A stretch of DNA of 64,000 nt from Microbulbifer sediminum (lineage in GTDB: Bacteria > Pseudomonadota > Gammaproteobacteria > Pseudomonadales > Cellvibrionaceae). Both the position numbers and the translations under genes were made by a program. A model generated the notes under the pieces. The model saw nothing but the letters and a program-made list of their open reading frames with translations, ran no database searches and was not told where the DNA came from. Each line of letters opens with the position of its first letter. The first letter of the stretch is position 1. This document shows positions 16,341 to 26,276 of the stretch, piece after piece. The DNA lies in contig NZ_JAJSAP010000003.1 of NCBI RefSeq assembly GCF_021729035.1, positions 124,001-188,000 on the forward strand, given 5' to 3'.

Positions 16341-17897
16341 ATGAAAACGAAAGAATGCTCAAGGGCAGGCCGCGTTACGGGCCCGCTGAAAAAAGTGCTC
16401 GCCGCAGCAATTATCGGTTTCGGTTCGATGCAGGCACAGGCTGACACCCTGTGGGAAATCTACCAGCAGGCACTGGAAAACGATCCCCAGCTGGCAGCGG
16501 ACCGCGCCGCCTACGAGGCCGGCCTGGAGGCCAAGAACCTGGGCCGCTCAGCACTGCTGCCGCAGATCAACGGAAGCGCCGAGGCCAACCAGACCAGCTC
16601 CACTTCCACCCAGTTTGACTACACATTTATCCCCGGGGGCGTAATCCCCACGCCAAACAGCAGGGATACGGATGTAGACGAACGCATTTACTCGGCCCGC
16701 CTCGACCAGGCCCTGTTCGATGCCAGCGCCTGGTTCAACTACAAGCAGGGCAAGAAGATCAGTGAGCAGGCCGCCGCAGAATTCAGCGCCAATCAGCAGC
16801 AAATGATGCTGCGGGTTTCCGACGCCTATTTCGACGTACTTCGGGCCGTGGATGATCTGGAGACTGCCCGCGCGGAGGAAGAGGCACTGGCCAAACAGCT
16901 GGAGCAGACCCAGCAGCGCTTCGAAGTGGGGCTGACCGCGATCACCGACGTCTACGACGCCCGCGCTGCCCACGATTCCGCCGTGGCGCGTCTCTACGAC
17001 GCCCAGGATATCCTGTTAAGCGCATTTGATGCCCTGTCAGTCCTGACTGGCCAACACCACGACAGCATCGCCCCCCTGAGTGAAACCTTTTCCGTGGCAC
17101 CGCCGGAGCCGGTCGAGCGAAGCGCATGGGTAGACTTTGCCCTGGCCAACAACTTCGACCTGAAGGCGGCGCGCCTGAGCGCCGAAGCCGCCCGCTATAA
17201 CGCCCGTGCAGCAGCCAGTGAACACCTGCCGACCCTGACCGGCTCGGTCAGTTACCAGGACTACAGCCAGGAGGGGGATGCCTCCACCTCCGTACCCGGT
17301 GAGCCCACCATCGACCTGCCGATTGACACCACGCGTGAAACCACCATCACCGCCCTGACGCTGAACGTGCCGATTTATTCCGGCGGCCGCATCAGCGCCA
17401 GCCGCCGCGAGGCGCGCAACCTGTCATTCCAGGCAGAAGACCTGCGCAACCTCGCGCAGCGCAACACCATCCAGGATACGCGCACCCTGCACCGCTCGGT
17501 GGTAACCGACGTTTCACGGGTCAACGCACGCAAGCAGGCCATTATTTCTGCCCGCAGCGCCCTCGACGCCACCCAGGCCGGCTATGAAGTGGGCACACGC
17601 AACCTGGTTGACGTCCTGCTGGCACAGCAGACCCTGTTCCAGGCCCGCCGGGATTACTCGGCCTCGCTCTACAGCTATATCCTTAACACCCTGCGCCTCA
17701 AGCGCGTTGCCGGCCTGCTGGCACCCAAGGACCTGCAGGACCTGGAAACCCGTCTGAACCCGGGCTCAGCGGTGTCCCGCGCCATAGCCCGCCTGGGCGC
17801 CTCGATGCCGCTCAGTGGCAGCCGCACGACGGTGGAACCGACCAGCCCTGCCGCGATCGAGGAGTCTGCCGAGGAGCCCGGCAGGTCCCCCGACTAG
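16341..17897 (+). CDS. tolC: TolC-family outer-membrane efflux channel
   Basis: 518 residues. A basic N-terminus and hydrophobic stretch ending SMQAQA/D form a signal peptide. The mature chain opens DTLWEIYQQALENDPQLAADR, the classic TolC start, and contains two OEP repeats (VSDAYFDVLRAVDDLETAR near 158 and GTRNLVDVLLAQQTLFQARR near 415). It trimerises into the outer-membrane exit duct for RND, ABC and MFS pumps and type I secretion. The ATG with AGGAAG was preferred over an in-frame TTG nine bases earlier. Divergent position next to nudF-parE genes is conserved. Confidence 0.95.
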   Translation: MKTKECSRAGRVTGPLKKVLAAAIIGFGSMQAQADTLWEIYQQALENDPQLAADRAAYEAGLEAKNLGRSALLPQINGSAEANQTSSTSTQFDYTFIPGGVIPTPNSRDTDVDERIYSARLDQALFDASAWFNYKQGKKISEQAAAEFSANQQQMMLRVSDAYFDVLRAVDDLETARAEEEALAKQLEQTQQRFEVGLTAITDVYDARAAHDSAVARLYDAQDILLSAFDALSVLTGQHHDSIAPLSETFSVAPPEPVERSAWVDFALANNFDLKAARLSAEAARYNARAAASEHLPTLTGSVSYQDYSQEGDASTSVPGEPTIDLPIDTTRETTITALTLNVPIYSGGRISASRREARNLSFQAEDLRNLAQRNTIQDTRTLHRSVVTDVSRVNARKQAIISARSALDATQAGYEVGTRNLVDVLLAQQTLFQARRDYSASLYSYILNTLRLKRVAGLLAPKDLQDLETRLNPGSAVSRAIARLGASMPLSGSRTTVEPTSPAAIEESAEEPGRSPD

Positions 17898-17910
17898 TAA
17901 TCCCCGCCAC

Positions 17911-17931
17911 TGCCGGCGCCCTGCGCCGGCA
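17911..17931. terminator. GC-rich hairpin between tolC and waaA
   Basis: TGCCGGCG/CGCCGGCA arms with a five-base loop sit in the 68 bases between the convergent stops. There is no T tract, so intrinsic termination would be weak, but the position suits a shared terminator. Confidence 0.4.
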
Positions 17932-17965
17932 AACGGGTCTCGACACCGCATCACAGCGGCTAAGG

Positions 17966-19261
17966 TCAGGGACCTGCCACCGCATCCACCTCGTTCACCA
18001 GCCTTTGCAGGGCGCCGGTATTCTCCGCCGCCACGCGCCGTCCACGGGCACCAGCGGCACGCCGTTCCTCATCGTCCCCTAACCAGGCGCCCACCTGGGC
18101 GGCCATCTGCGCTGCGGTCTCCGCCACCTGCAGGGCCCTGGCATCGCGCAACAACGACGCCACGCGGGAAAAGTTGTGCAGGTGCGGGCCACAGGTCACC
18201 GGCACCCCCCAGGCGGCCGGCTCAATCATATTGTGCCCTCCGACCGGAACCAGGCTGCCGCCGACAAATGCCACATCGCAGGCGCCGTAAAAGCGCAGCA
18301 GTTCGCCCATGGTGTCGCCCAGCAAAACCTGGACCGCGCGCCCGGGTACGCCCCCGTCACTGCGGCGTGCAAACACAAAGCCGCGCTCGCGCACCAGCTG
18401 CGCCACACTGTCGAAGCGCTGCGGATGGCGGGGCACCAGCACCAGCAGCAGGTCCGGGAACTGCTGGCGCAGCTCGGCGAAGGCATCCAGCACCGTTGCC
18501 TCCTCGCCATCATGGGTACTCGCCGCGAGCCAGACCGGACGGGTTCCCTCCGGCCCGGCGGAACGCCACTGGTGCGACAGGGCCTGGGCCTCGCTGGACA
18601 GGCCCAGACCGATATTGAGGTCGAACTTGATATTACCCACCGCCACAATGCGCTCTTCCTCCAGCCCCAGGGAGACGAAACGCCGTGCATCCTCAGGGTA
18701 CTGCGCCACGACCCGGGTCAGATGCCCCAGCATACTCGCGGTCAGGCGGGGAAAGCGCCCATACCCCCGCGCAGACTTGTCGCTCAGGCGGGCGTTGGCC
18801 AGCACCACCGGCACCTTGCGCCGGGCACAGGTTGCCAGCAGGTTGGGCCACAGCTCGGTCTCCATGATCACCAGGATTCGCGGCCGCAGCGCGGACAGGA
18901 AACGCCGGTGATATTCCGGCAGGTCATATGGCAGGTAGTAATGCAGCAGTCGACCGCCCAGCAGCGGCCGCAGCGCGGACTCGACTCGCTCCGATCCCGT
19001 GGGCGTGGTGGTGGTGACCAGCCACTGCCAGTCCGGGTGGCGGGCCGCCAGTTGCTCGATCATTGGTACCGCCGCCAGGGTTTCCCCAACCGACACCGAG
19101 TGCACCCAGGCCAGCGGCCGGCGACTGGCCCGGCGCGGCACCCTGCCCAGTCGCTCCCGCCAGCGCTGGCGATAGGCGGGCATGGTGCGCCCGCGCCACC
19201 ACAGGCGTAACAGGATAAACGGCAGGGCAAGGCGCAGGAGCCATGTGTAGAAGAACTGCAT
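17966..19261 (-). CDS. waaA: 3-deoxy-D-manno-octulosonic acid (Kdo) transferase
   Basis: 431 residues. An N-terminal membrane-anchor helix precedes a GT30 domain. Diagnostic pieces are WVHSVSVGE (about 51-59), ETELWPN, NIKFDLN, ASTHDGEE, PRHPQRF and the C-terminal GGHNMIEPAAWGVPV. WaaA adds Kdo to lipid A precursor at the cytoplasmic face of the inner membrane, an essential step of inner-core LPS. It is the left end of the envelope-glycan cluster. Confidence 0.96.
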   Translation of the reverse strand: MQFFYTWLLRLALPFILLRLWWRGRTMPAYRQRWRERLGRVPRRASRRPLAWVHSVSVGETLAAVPMIEQLAARHPDWQWLVTTTTPTGSERVESALRPLLGGRLLHYYLPYDLPEYHRRFLSALRPRILVIMETELWPNLLATCARRKVPVVLANARLSDKSARGYGRFPRLTASMLGHLTRVVAQYPEDARRFVSLGLEEERIVAVGNIKFDLNIGLGLSSEAQALSHQWRSAGPEGTRPVWLAASTHDGEEATVLDAFAELRQQFPDLLLVLVPRHPQRFDSVAQLVRERGFVFARRSDGGVPGRAVQVLLGDTMGELLRFYGACDVAFVGGSLVPVGGHNMIEPAAWGVPVTCGPHLHNFSRVASLLRDARALQVAETAAQMAAQVGAWLGDDEERRAAGARGRRVAAENTGALQRLVNEVDAVAGP

Positions 19262-19401
19262 GCGGGCGTCGGGTTCTCGCGTTGGACTTGCTGAAAAACG
19301 GCATTCTAACCGTCTACAGGCAGTGCGTCGCCCATCGGTGTGGCGCCGGCAAGACAGTCGCCCGGCGCGGGATCAGCAAAGGATCCCGGGTGGCGTGGGA
19401 G

Positions 19402-20313
19402 TCAGGAATTTGCGCTGCGATAAAACTGGGACTCCAGTCCCAGCGCGCCGCAGGCCATACCGGCGGAGCGACAGGCACGCAGCCACGCACGGGAGCGCTG
19501 GCGATTGAAGGCGATACCCAGCAAACACACAAGCGACGCTGTCAGCAGCTGTACCAGGGCCGAAGCCAAAACCATTCCGCGGCTGCGTCCCGCCCGCATT
19601 TTCTGGCGCGCCAGGGTAATGCCCACCGAGTATTTACGTCGCGACAGCCAACGAATGGTGGCCCGGCACTCCGGCACATCCTCATAGACCACCGCTTCGG
19701 CGCAATGAAAAATGGCCACCCCGTGCAGGTTTGCCTCGGTGAAGAAGAGCACATCTTCCCCCCCGGCGAAGGGTCGGTTTTCATCGAAACGCAGCCCCAG
19801 CCTGCGCACCTCCGCCATTGGTATCAGCACGTTGTTGGTGGCGCAGTATGGCAGGCGCTCGCCGGTCCGGCGACGCTTGCGGGAAAAGAACATGGAGAAG
19901 TAGTCCGGCGCCGAGGCCGGCATCAGGCTGATCACACTGCCGCATACCACCGCCCTGTCACCGGCATCGTGGGCGAATCCATACAGTTTCTGCAGCCAGT
20001 CGCCGGCCACCCACTCATCGTCGTCGATAAAAATCAGGTAATCGGCGCCCTTGCCCTGCGCCTCGTCCAGGCAACGATTGCGGGCAAAGGGGATTCCCCG
20101 CCGGGATTCGACGGCATAAGTAAGCGGCAGCGGGAAAGTGGGCTCTACCCCCTGCACAACGGGACGGGCGCTCCCGGCGGGATCGTTGTCCACCACTGTG
20201 ACCGAGACCTCCACCGACTCCGGCAGCTCCACTGCGGCCAGGCTGGAAAGTGCGCGGCGCAGCAACTCGGGCCTCTGGCAAGTGCAAATACAGATATCGA
20301 GATGGGGATGCAA
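19402..20313 (-). CDS. Family 2 glycosyltransferase
   Basis: 303 residues with a GT-A fold: LDICICTCQRPELLRRAL at the start, TVVDNDPAG for nucleotide binding, RGIPFARNRCLDEA, and the metal-binding FIDDDEW near 115. A hydrophobic segment near 255-275 may tether the C-terminus to the membrane. The start is a TTG supported by GGAG six bases upstream. The sugar and acceptor are not predictable; the neighbourhood (waaA, GT4, ligase) points to LPS core or a related surface glycan. It lies about 140 bases upstream of waaA on the same strand. Confidence 0.88.
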   Translation of the reverse strand: MHPHLDICICTCQRPELLRRALSSLAAVELPESVEVSVTVVDNDPAGSARPVVQGVEPTFPLPLTYAVESRRGIPFARNRCLDEAQGKGADYLIFIDDDEWVAGDWLQKLYGFAHDAGDRAVVCGSVISLMPASAPDYFSMFFSRKRRRTGERLPYCATNNVLIPMAEVRRLGLRFDENRPFAGGEDVLFFTEANLHGVAIFHCAEAVVYEDVPECRATIRWLSRRKYSVGITLARQKMRAGRSRGMVLASALVQLLTASLVCLLGIAFNRQRSRAWLRACRSAGMACGALGLESQFYRSANS

Positions 20314-20376
20314 CGTAAACTCCAGTCACCAACCTAGCCCCCGGTACAGCACCTGCCGGGCGAGAAGATGGCAGCC

Positions 20377-20405
20377 TATACCCCATTGCCGGGGATGTCT
20401 ATAAT
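20377..20405 (+). promoter_or_regulatory. Promoter for the GT4-yrbL genes
   Basis: A perfect TATAAT -10 with a weak TATACC -35 (3/6) at 17-base spacing, about 95 bases upstream of the GT4 start, in the divergent gap with the GT2 gene. Confidence 0.45.
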
Positions 20406-20499
20406 ACCCGGCTTTGCACTGCGGGCGGCGGCTTACCTTCTCTCCCGGCTCCGCGGATAGAGAAGCCTGCCCAGCTCACCCAGAATAACGAGGCCCCCG

Positions 20500-21615
20500 A
20501 TGAAAGTCATGCAGTTGCTGCCAGCGCTGAATTCCGGCGGTGTCGAGCGGGGAACGCTGGACCTCGCCCGCGCCCTGGTAGCGGCGGGGCACGAGTCTGT
20601 GGTGGTCTCGAACGGCGGCCGGATGGTGGAGCAGCTGGAGCTGGAGGGGTCCCGCCACCTGTCCCGGCCCATCCACCGCAAGTCCCTGCTGAGCCTGCGT
20701 CAGGTGCGCCCCCTGCGGCAACTTATCCTCGCCGAACAACCGGATATCCTCCATGTGCGCTCCCGGGTTCCCGCCTGGCTCACCTACCTGGCCTGGAAGA
20801 AACTGCCCGCCGGTACCCGCCCGAGACTGGTCAGCACGGCCCACGGCCTCTACTCCATCAACCGCTACAGCGCGATCATGGCCCGCAGCGAGCAGGTGAT
20901 CGCCATTTCCGAATGCGTACGCGATTACCTGCTGGAAAACTACAGCGGCCACCTGCAGCGCCCGCCTGAGGTGATCTATCGGGGCGTAGACACCAGGGAG
21001 TTCCACCCCGATATCCAGCCTCCTGCAGGCTGGCGCGAATCTGTCGAAGCGGAATTTCCCGCACTGCGCGACCGGCGCTGGCTGCTGCTACCGGGTCGCC
21101 TGACCCGCTGGAAGGGACAGGAGGACTTCCTGCAACTGCTGGCGGAACTGGATCGCGATGACCTGCACGGTGTGGTGCTTGGCGGTGCCGAGCCCAATAA
21201 ACAGCATTACGCAGACGAGTTGCGCCAGCGGGCCGCGGCACTGGGACTCGGCGACCGGGTCTCGTTTGTCGGCCAGCGCAACGATATTCGCTACTGGTAC
21301 AGCGCCGCATCACTGGTCTACAACCTGTCAAAGCGTCCGGAACCATTCGGGCGCACCGTCATCGAGGCCGCGGCGATCGGTGTACCGACGATCGGTTACA
21401 ATGTCGGCGGCCCGGCCGAGTCACTTCGCGCCTGCTTCCCCGAAGGATTGGTGGAGAATGGCAGCATCGCCGGACTCCGGGACAAAACTCTCGCGCTGCT
21501 GGAAAGTGATGCCCGACCGGTGCTACAGGGGGAATTTACCCTCGAGACCCAGGCCGAACGGACCCTGGCGCTCTACCAGAAGCTAATGGCCGAACCGCGG
21601 CGGGGACCTGCATGA
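20500..21615 (+). CDS. Family 4 glycosyltransferase
   Basis: 371 residues, GT-B fold. The N-terminal donor-independent half begins MKVMQLLPALNSGGVERG, the usual GGxE/G loop. The C-terminal half has PGRLTRWKGQEDFLQLL and the EPFGRTVIE motif (E281, E289) that contacts the nucleotide sugar. It is expected to use a retaining mechanism at the cytoplasmic face, building LPS core or O-chain. Its stop overlaps the start of the YrbL-like gene (ATGA). Confidence 0.92.
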   Translation: MKVMQLLPALNSGGVERGTLDLARALVAAGHESVVVSNGGRMVEQLELEGSRHLSRPIHRKSLLSLRQVRPLRQLILAEQPDILHVRSRVPAWLTYLAWKKLPAGTRPRLVSTAHGLYSINRYSAIMARSEQVIAISECVRDYLLENYSGHLQRPPEVIYRGVDTREFHPDIQPPAGWRESVEAEFPALRDRRWLLLPGRLTRWKGQEDFLQLLAELDRDDLHGVVLGGAEPNKQHYADELRQRAAALGLGDRVSFVGQRNDIRYWYSAASLVYNLSKRPEPFGRTVIEAAAIGVPTIGYNVGGPAESLRACFPEGLVENGSIAGLRDKTLALLESDARPVLQGEFTLETQAERTLALYQKLMAEPRRGPA

Positions 21616-22274
21616 TTGATCTAGGGGAACTCAAGCCCTTTGCCAGCGGTGGCAATCGTCACTGCTACCGCCATCCGCAGGATCCGGAGAAGTGCGTCAA
21701 GGTCATGCGTACCGGTCGCATTGAGGAACTGCACGCCCGCGCCCCCTGGTACAAGCGCCTGGCCGGCAATGACCGCTTTGATGACAACCTGCGCGAGCTC
21801 GCGGGCTACCAACAGCCAGCCCTGCGCAACGCCGACGACCACAGCCCGGTCTGGCGCCACCTTGCCCGCTGGTACGGCCTGGAGGAAACCAGCGCGGGCA
21901 GGGCGGCCGTTTCACAGCTGATCCTCGACGAAAATGGCAACCCGGCGCCAACGCTGGAGGATTACCTGCAGGAACACGGGCTGGACGCCCCGATTACCGC
22001 CGCGCTGGAGCACTTTGCCCAGTGGCTGTGGGATACCCGGGTGCTGACCAAGAACATCCTGCCACACAACCTGGTGGTGCGTATGCATGATGGTGCGCCC
22101 GAACTGGTGCTGATTGATGGCCTGGGGCGGGCCACGCTGCTCCCCCTCCCCGAGTGGTTCGAGTTTTTCAACCGGCACTATATCCGGCGGCGCATCCAGC
22201 GGATGTGGCGGCGGATACACTGGGAAGTCTCGGATAAGTCCCTGTCCTGGAAAGAAACCGAGCGCCACAGCTAG
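21612..22274 (+). CDS. YrbL-like protein (PhoP-regulated family)
   Basis: 220 residues with a YrbL-like start, FASGGNRHCYRHPQDPEKCVKV, which resembles the glycine-rich loop and lysine strand of small-molecule kinases. It continues with LTKNILPHNLVV, where HN replaces the catalytic HxD seen in kinases, and VLIDGLGRAT as a DFG-like segment. E. coli YrbL is a PhoP/PmrA-controlled protein of unclear function. Coupling to a glycosyltransferase by ATGA overlap suggests a role in LPS core modification, perhaps phosphorylation; that is inference. Confidence 0.78.
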   Translation: MIDLGELKPFASGGNRHCYRHPQDPEKCVKVMRTGRIEELHARAPWYKRLAGNDRFDDNLRELAGYQQPALRNADDHSPVWRHLARWYGLEETSAGRAAVSQLILDENGNPAPTLEDYLQEHGLDAPITAALEHFAQWLWDTRVLTKNILPHNLVVRMHDGAPELVLIDGLGRATLLPLPEWFEFFNRHYIRRRIQRMWRRIHWEVSDKSLSWKETERHS

Positions 22275-22455
22275 GCCACACGGCAACCACTCCCAGCCCA
22301 ACGAACTGCATTTCCGTCCCCCGGGATGATCCGCGGTTTCCCCGCCCGAATGGCCCCTCACCGGAGGGCAGTCCATACTTGTCAGCTCAGGGGTGTGATG
22401 CCGGCTTGCGCGCACCGCCAACTGTTCTATGCGCTCTCAGGGACTCGCCAGGAAA

Positions 22456-23874
22456 ATGATCTTGCCTGTAATCATGGCCGGGGGCTCGGGCTCGCGATTG
22501 TGGCCGCTCTCCCGCCAGCTGTACCCGAAACAGTTCCTCTCCCTCTTCAGCGAGCAGACCATGCTGCAGGAAACCTGTGCGAGGCTGTCCGGCCTCGAGC
22601 ATCTGCCCCCGCTGTTGGTTTGCGGGGAGGAGCACCGGTTTATGGTGGCGGAACAACTGCGGGCCATAGACCAATCTCACCATGGCATCGTGCTTGAGCC
22701 GGCCGGTCGCAATACGGCCCCGGCGGTAGCACTGGCGGCACTGCACAGCCTGGCCTCCGTGGGTGGTGACCCACTGCTCCTGGTGCTGGCAGCAGACCAC
22801 GTTATTCGCGATATCCCTGCATTCCAGAACGCGATTAACACCGCCCTGCCCAGTGCCGAGCACGGGCAATTGGTGACATTCGGCATTGTCCCCACCGGGC
22901 CGGAAACGGGGTACGGCTATATCCGCCGCGCCGCCGGTAAGACACCGGCCAGTGGCGCGGCGTTTCCGGTCGAGGAATTTGTGGAGAAACCGGATCGTAA
23001 GACGGCACAAGGTTACCTGCGCCGCGGCGACTTCCTCTGGAACAGTGGCATGTTCCTGTTCCGGGCCCGACGCTATATCGAGGAGCTCCGTACCCATCGA
23101 CCGGATATCCTGGCAGCCTGCGAGCGGGCCATGGACGCTTCCTCAGTGGACGTGGATTTCGTGCGCCCCGACCGGAGCGCATTTATCGAATGCCCGGATG
23201 AGTCGATCGACTACGCCGTGATGGAAAAAACCCGCGATGCCATGGTGGTCCCCATGGATTGCGGCTGGAGCGATGTGGGTTCCTGGTCGGCACTGTGGGA
23301 GGTTTCAGATAAAGACGAGGAGGGCAATACGGCGAAGGGCGACGTCATTATTGAGGACAGCCGGAACTGCTTTATCCAGAGTGATGGCAAACTGATTGCC
23401 GCCATAGGGCTCGACAACGTGGTGCTGGTGGAGAGCGACGACGCCATTATGGTAGCCGCCAAGGACCACGTGCAGGATGTGAAAAAAGTGGTCGAGAGGC
23501 TCAAGGCGGAAAAACGCCCGGAAGCCAGGGTACATCGCAAGGTGTATCGCCCCTGGGGATTCTATGACTCCGTGGATTCTGGAGATCGATTCCAGGTAAA
23601 GCGCATCGTAGTGAACCCGGGTGCACAGCTAAGCCTGCAGATGCACCATCACCGGGCCGAGCACTGGGTGGTGGTATCCGGCACAGCCAGGGTAACCTGC
23701 GGAAAGAAGGAACTGCTCTTGACTGAAAACCAGTCGACCTATATCCCGCTGGGGGTCCGGCACCGGCTGGAAAACCCGGGCACTATCCCCCTGGAATTGA
23801 TCGAGGTGCAGTCGGGCTCCTATCTCGGCGAGGATGATATCGTCCGCTTCGCCGACAAGTACTCCCGCACCTGA
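22456..23874 (+). CDS. manC: Mannose-1-phosphate guanylyltransferase / mannose-6-phosphate isomerase
   Basis: 472 residues from the ATG giving [20 protein letters not shown], the conserved start of the ManC/AlgA family; an ATG nine codons earlier lacks a ribosome-binding site. The nucleotidyltransferase part has [21 protein letters not shown] and [12 protein letters not shown]. The C-terminal cupin isomerase part has [19 protein letters not shown] and [12 protein letters not shown]. The bifunctional enzyme supplies GDP-mannose for surface polysaccharide. It is convergent with the next GT4 gene. Confidence 0.94.
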   Translation: MILPVIMAGGSGSRLWPLSRQLYPKQFLSLFSEQTMLQETCARLSGLEHLPPLLVCGEEHRFMVAEQLRAIDQSHHGIVLEPAGRNTAPAVALAALHSLASVGGDPLLLVLAADHVIRDIPAFQNAINTALPSAEHGQLVTFGIVPTGPETGYGYIRRAAGKTPASGAAFPVEEFVEKPDRKTAQGYLRRGDFLWNSGMFLFRARRYIEELRTHRPDILAACERAMDASSVDVDFVRPDRSAFIECPDESIDYAVMEKTRDAMVVPMDCGWSDVGSWSALWEVSDKDEEGNTAKGDVIIEDSRNCFIQSDGKLIAAIGLDNVVLVESDDAIMVAAKDHVQDVKKVVERLKAEKRPEARVHRKVYRPWGFYDSVDSGDRFQVKRIVVNPGAQLSLQMHHHRAEHWVVVSGTARVTCGKKELLLTENQSTYIPLGVRHRLENPGTIPLELIEVQSGSYLGEDDIVRFADKYSRT

Positions 23875-23886
23875 GCACTGCCGCCC

Positions 23887-24978
23887 CTACTGCAGGGCGT
23901 CGAGAAAACGCCGTATCGAGCCTTGCCACTGCCCGCTGCCACGGGCCAGCTGCGCCGCATTTTCCCCCATCCGGCGCAGGTTATCCTCATCCCCAAGCAG
24001 GGACAGGATATGGGCGGTGACATCAGCCTGGCTGTCCGCGTCGCATAACATGCCCGTTTCACCATCGACCACCGCGTCGGCAGCCCCGCCTTCGCGGCCC
24101 GCCAGTCCCGGCACCCCGTACCAGTTGGCCTCGCGGTAGACAATGCCAAACCCCTCTACCGAATCCCCCTCCCGTCGCGCCGGCATCACAAACAGGTCGG
24201 CACGGGAGAACAAAGCCGCCTTCTCGCCGTCGCTGACTGCCCCGGCAAAATGCACACAGTCAGCAACCCCCGTGGCCACCGCAAGCCTCTCCAGCCGCGC
24301 GCGGTCATCCCCCTTGCCGGCCACGATATAAAGCAGCCCGGGATGATGCTGCCGGACTTCCGGCAGCGCGCGAATGACGGCATCCACGCCCTTGCGAGGC
24401 TCCAGTCGCGCGAGCGTGAGCAATACCGGGCTGCGCCCGGCAATCTCGGCATCCAGTGCCGCCAGCTGGGCCGGCCGGGGGTCTACCTGCGGGCCGATCG
24501 GCGGATTGATCACCACCAGGCGCGTACCCGACTCGATGTAGGGGCGGGCCAGATCAGCGGTATAGGTTGAATTGGCGATCACTGCAGCCGCACCGGACAG
24601 GGCCTTGCGAATGCGCGCCCGTTTGGCAGTTCCGGGATTGGCGGGGAACTCCATGCCGTGGGCCAATACTGCAAGCGGCACACCCAGGCCAGAGAGAAGC
24701 TCGGCACTCTTCCAGGAGTCGGCGAAGACCCCTTCAACACCACCCCCTTTTACCAGGGCACGAACAGCCGCCGCCTTGCGTCGCCGCCGCCAGGGTTTCA
24801 TCCCCCCAAAGGTGCGCACATTGAATGCGCCGCTATCCGGCACTTGCCCATCATCGACACGGTCGGCGAGCACCAGCACCTCGTGACCAGCATTGCCGAG
24901 ATTCTCCGCCAGCCCCTCCATCAGGATCTCAATGCCGCCGCGACGGGGGGGGAAACACTGGGTTGCGATCAGGATCAT
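23887..24978 (-). CDS. Family 4 glycosyltransferase
   Basis: 363 residues with a GT-B fold. It begins MILIATQCFPPRRGGIEILM, the GGIE acceptor-site loop, and continues with LTLARLEPRKGVDAVIRALP and VMPARREGDSVEGFGIVYREAN, the EGFGIVYREA donor-binding motif. It is related to PimB/WcaL-type mannosyltransferases, so manC beside it would suit a mannosyl donor, but specificity is inferred. It ends 12 bases from the convergent manC stop. Confidence 0.9.
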   Translation of the reverse strand: MILIATQCFPPRRGGIEILMEGLAENLGNAGHEVLVLADRVDDGQVPDSGAFNVRTFGGMKPWRRRRKAAAVRALVKGGGVEGVFADSWKSAELLSGLGVPLAVLAHGMEFPANPGTAKRARIRKALSGAAAVIANSTYTADLARPYIESGTRLVVINPPIGPQVDPRPAQLAALDAEIAGRSPVLLTLARLEPRKGVDAVIRALPEVRQHHPGLLYIVAGKGDDRARLERLAVATGVADCVHFAGAVSDGEKAALFSRADLFVMPARREGDSVEGFGIVYREANWYGVPGLAGREGGAADAVVDGETGMLCDADSQADVTAHILSLLGDEDNLRRMGENAAQLARGSGQWQGSIRRFLDALQ

Positions 24979-25051
24979 GCCTACCTCGGGGTAACCAGGC
25001 CACAGTTATGGGCCTGAGTTCTCAAACTGCACTGCGCACTGCTTGAAAGCT

Positions 25052-25948
25052 TCAATTATTCACGTGACGGCGGCGCCTGAGCAATGCACGCGCGCAGGTT
25101 ACCTGCTGTCCCAGCGGCACCCTGGGGGACGGCAGGGCCTGTTCCGCGTCAGCGACATTGTCTGTCACCACTCCCTGGTCGAGCAGGCGCTGCACCGCAG
25201 CACGGACCTTGTTGGCGCGCCGGCGACTGGGCAGCTGGATCACCCCCACCTGCGCCTCGCTCTGCAGGGCCTCAAACAGCATGGACACGCTGTCACCGGT
25301 GACCCAGATCCGCTCCGCCTGCGCCAGTTGATCCACCAGCCAGCCCGGCGGGCAATCCTGCCAGTGGCAGATCTCCGCGCTACTGTCGCCGATCCCCTCC
25401 AGGGTGCCCTCCGGGGTACGGCGACTGTCGGAAATAACCCACTGGACCGGGGCCTGCAACAATCGGCTTACCGTTGCACGCACGCCATCGCTATCCCAGG
25501 CAAAGTGCTTGCTGGGGCCGCCCAGCAGGATCAACCCCCGCCTCGGGCGCATCTGTCCGGCTGGCAGCGGCTCAGTCAGGGCCCCCTGGCTGAGGATGAC
25601 ATTAGCCAGCGGCGGCGGGCGATCATGTTCGGGAATAACCGCAAAATCGAACCAGCGCAGCGGCAACGAAGGCCGCATGATGACCACCGTCTGGCCACCA
25701 AAGCGACGGCGCGCCGCCAGCATCGCCAGGTGACTGCGGTGGCCCGCGCCGATAATCAGATCCGGGCATGGCAGGTCCGCCAGGTAGGCGGGCAGGCCAT
25801 GACGCACTAAGGCGAAGAAGCCGATGGCATCAATATCGTGACAGTCGACTGGCTCGCCCGCGCTCTCGCGCAGCCCGCTGACCAGGGCCGCGCTCTGCTT
25901 TTCGTGCGCGCGATTACCATCGAGAAAACGCCAGATCGTGAGCCGCAA
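25052..25948 (-). CDS. ELM1-like (DUF1022) protein
   Basis: About 298 residues from a TTG at 25948. The frame stays open to another TTG at 26065, but those 39 extra residues do not resemble the family, whose members begin a few residues before the W-x-x-x-DG motif (here IWRFLDGNRAHEKQ). Later parts are DLIIGAGHRSHLAMLAARR, LLGGPSKHFAW and WVTGDSVSMLFEALQSEAQVG. Bacterial members are predicted GT-B-like proteins in LPS loci and are named after a plant mitochondrial fission protein; no reaction is established. It sits between GT genes here. Confidence 0.8.
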   Translation of the reverse strand: MRLTIWRFLDGNRAHEKQSAALVSGLRESAGEPVDCHDIDAIGFFALVRHGLPAYLADLPCPDLIIGAGHRSHLAMLAARRRFGGQTVVIMRPSLPLRWFDFAVIPEHDRPPPLANVILSQGALTEPLPAGQMRPRRGLILLGGPSKHFAWDSDGVRATVSRLLQAPVQWVISDSRRTPEGTLEGIGDSSAEICHWQDCPPGWLVDQLAQAERIWVTGDSVSMLFEALQSEAQVGVIQLPSRRRANKVRAAVQRLLDQGVVTDNVADAEQALPSPRVPLGQQVTCARALLRRRRHVNN

Positions 25949-26134
25949 TTGGGGAACCCCGGATATTGATTGGGAACTGCGCCACCAAGGGGCGCCGGGG
26001 CCACATGCTACCCGATAGCCATCGGGTATTGAAGCCGCGAACCCGGCTCCAGAGTACCGACACAAGCGCCCGCGGCCGGCCGGGCACAGGCCTGCGCCGT
26101 CACCCGATATACCGCGGGCCTACCGCCTGCATCG

Positions 26135-26164
26135 TGGACTTGGTCTGAACCGGACCGCTATAAT
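26135..26164 (+). promoter_or_regulatory. Promoter for the CgeB-like gene
   Basis: TGGACT (4/6 to -35), an 18-base spacer, and a perfect TATAAT -10, about 110 bases before the CgeB-like start, in the divergent gap with the ELM1-like gene. Confidence 0.45.
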
Positions 26165-26276
26165 CGCCGCCCTGATTTTCGTCAATTGACCCGATACTGG
26201 ACGGGCCCGTTAGTCATCCGGGTCCCGCCATCACTGATTAACCGGCTCGCCTGAACGCCGACGGCTATTCACCCCT

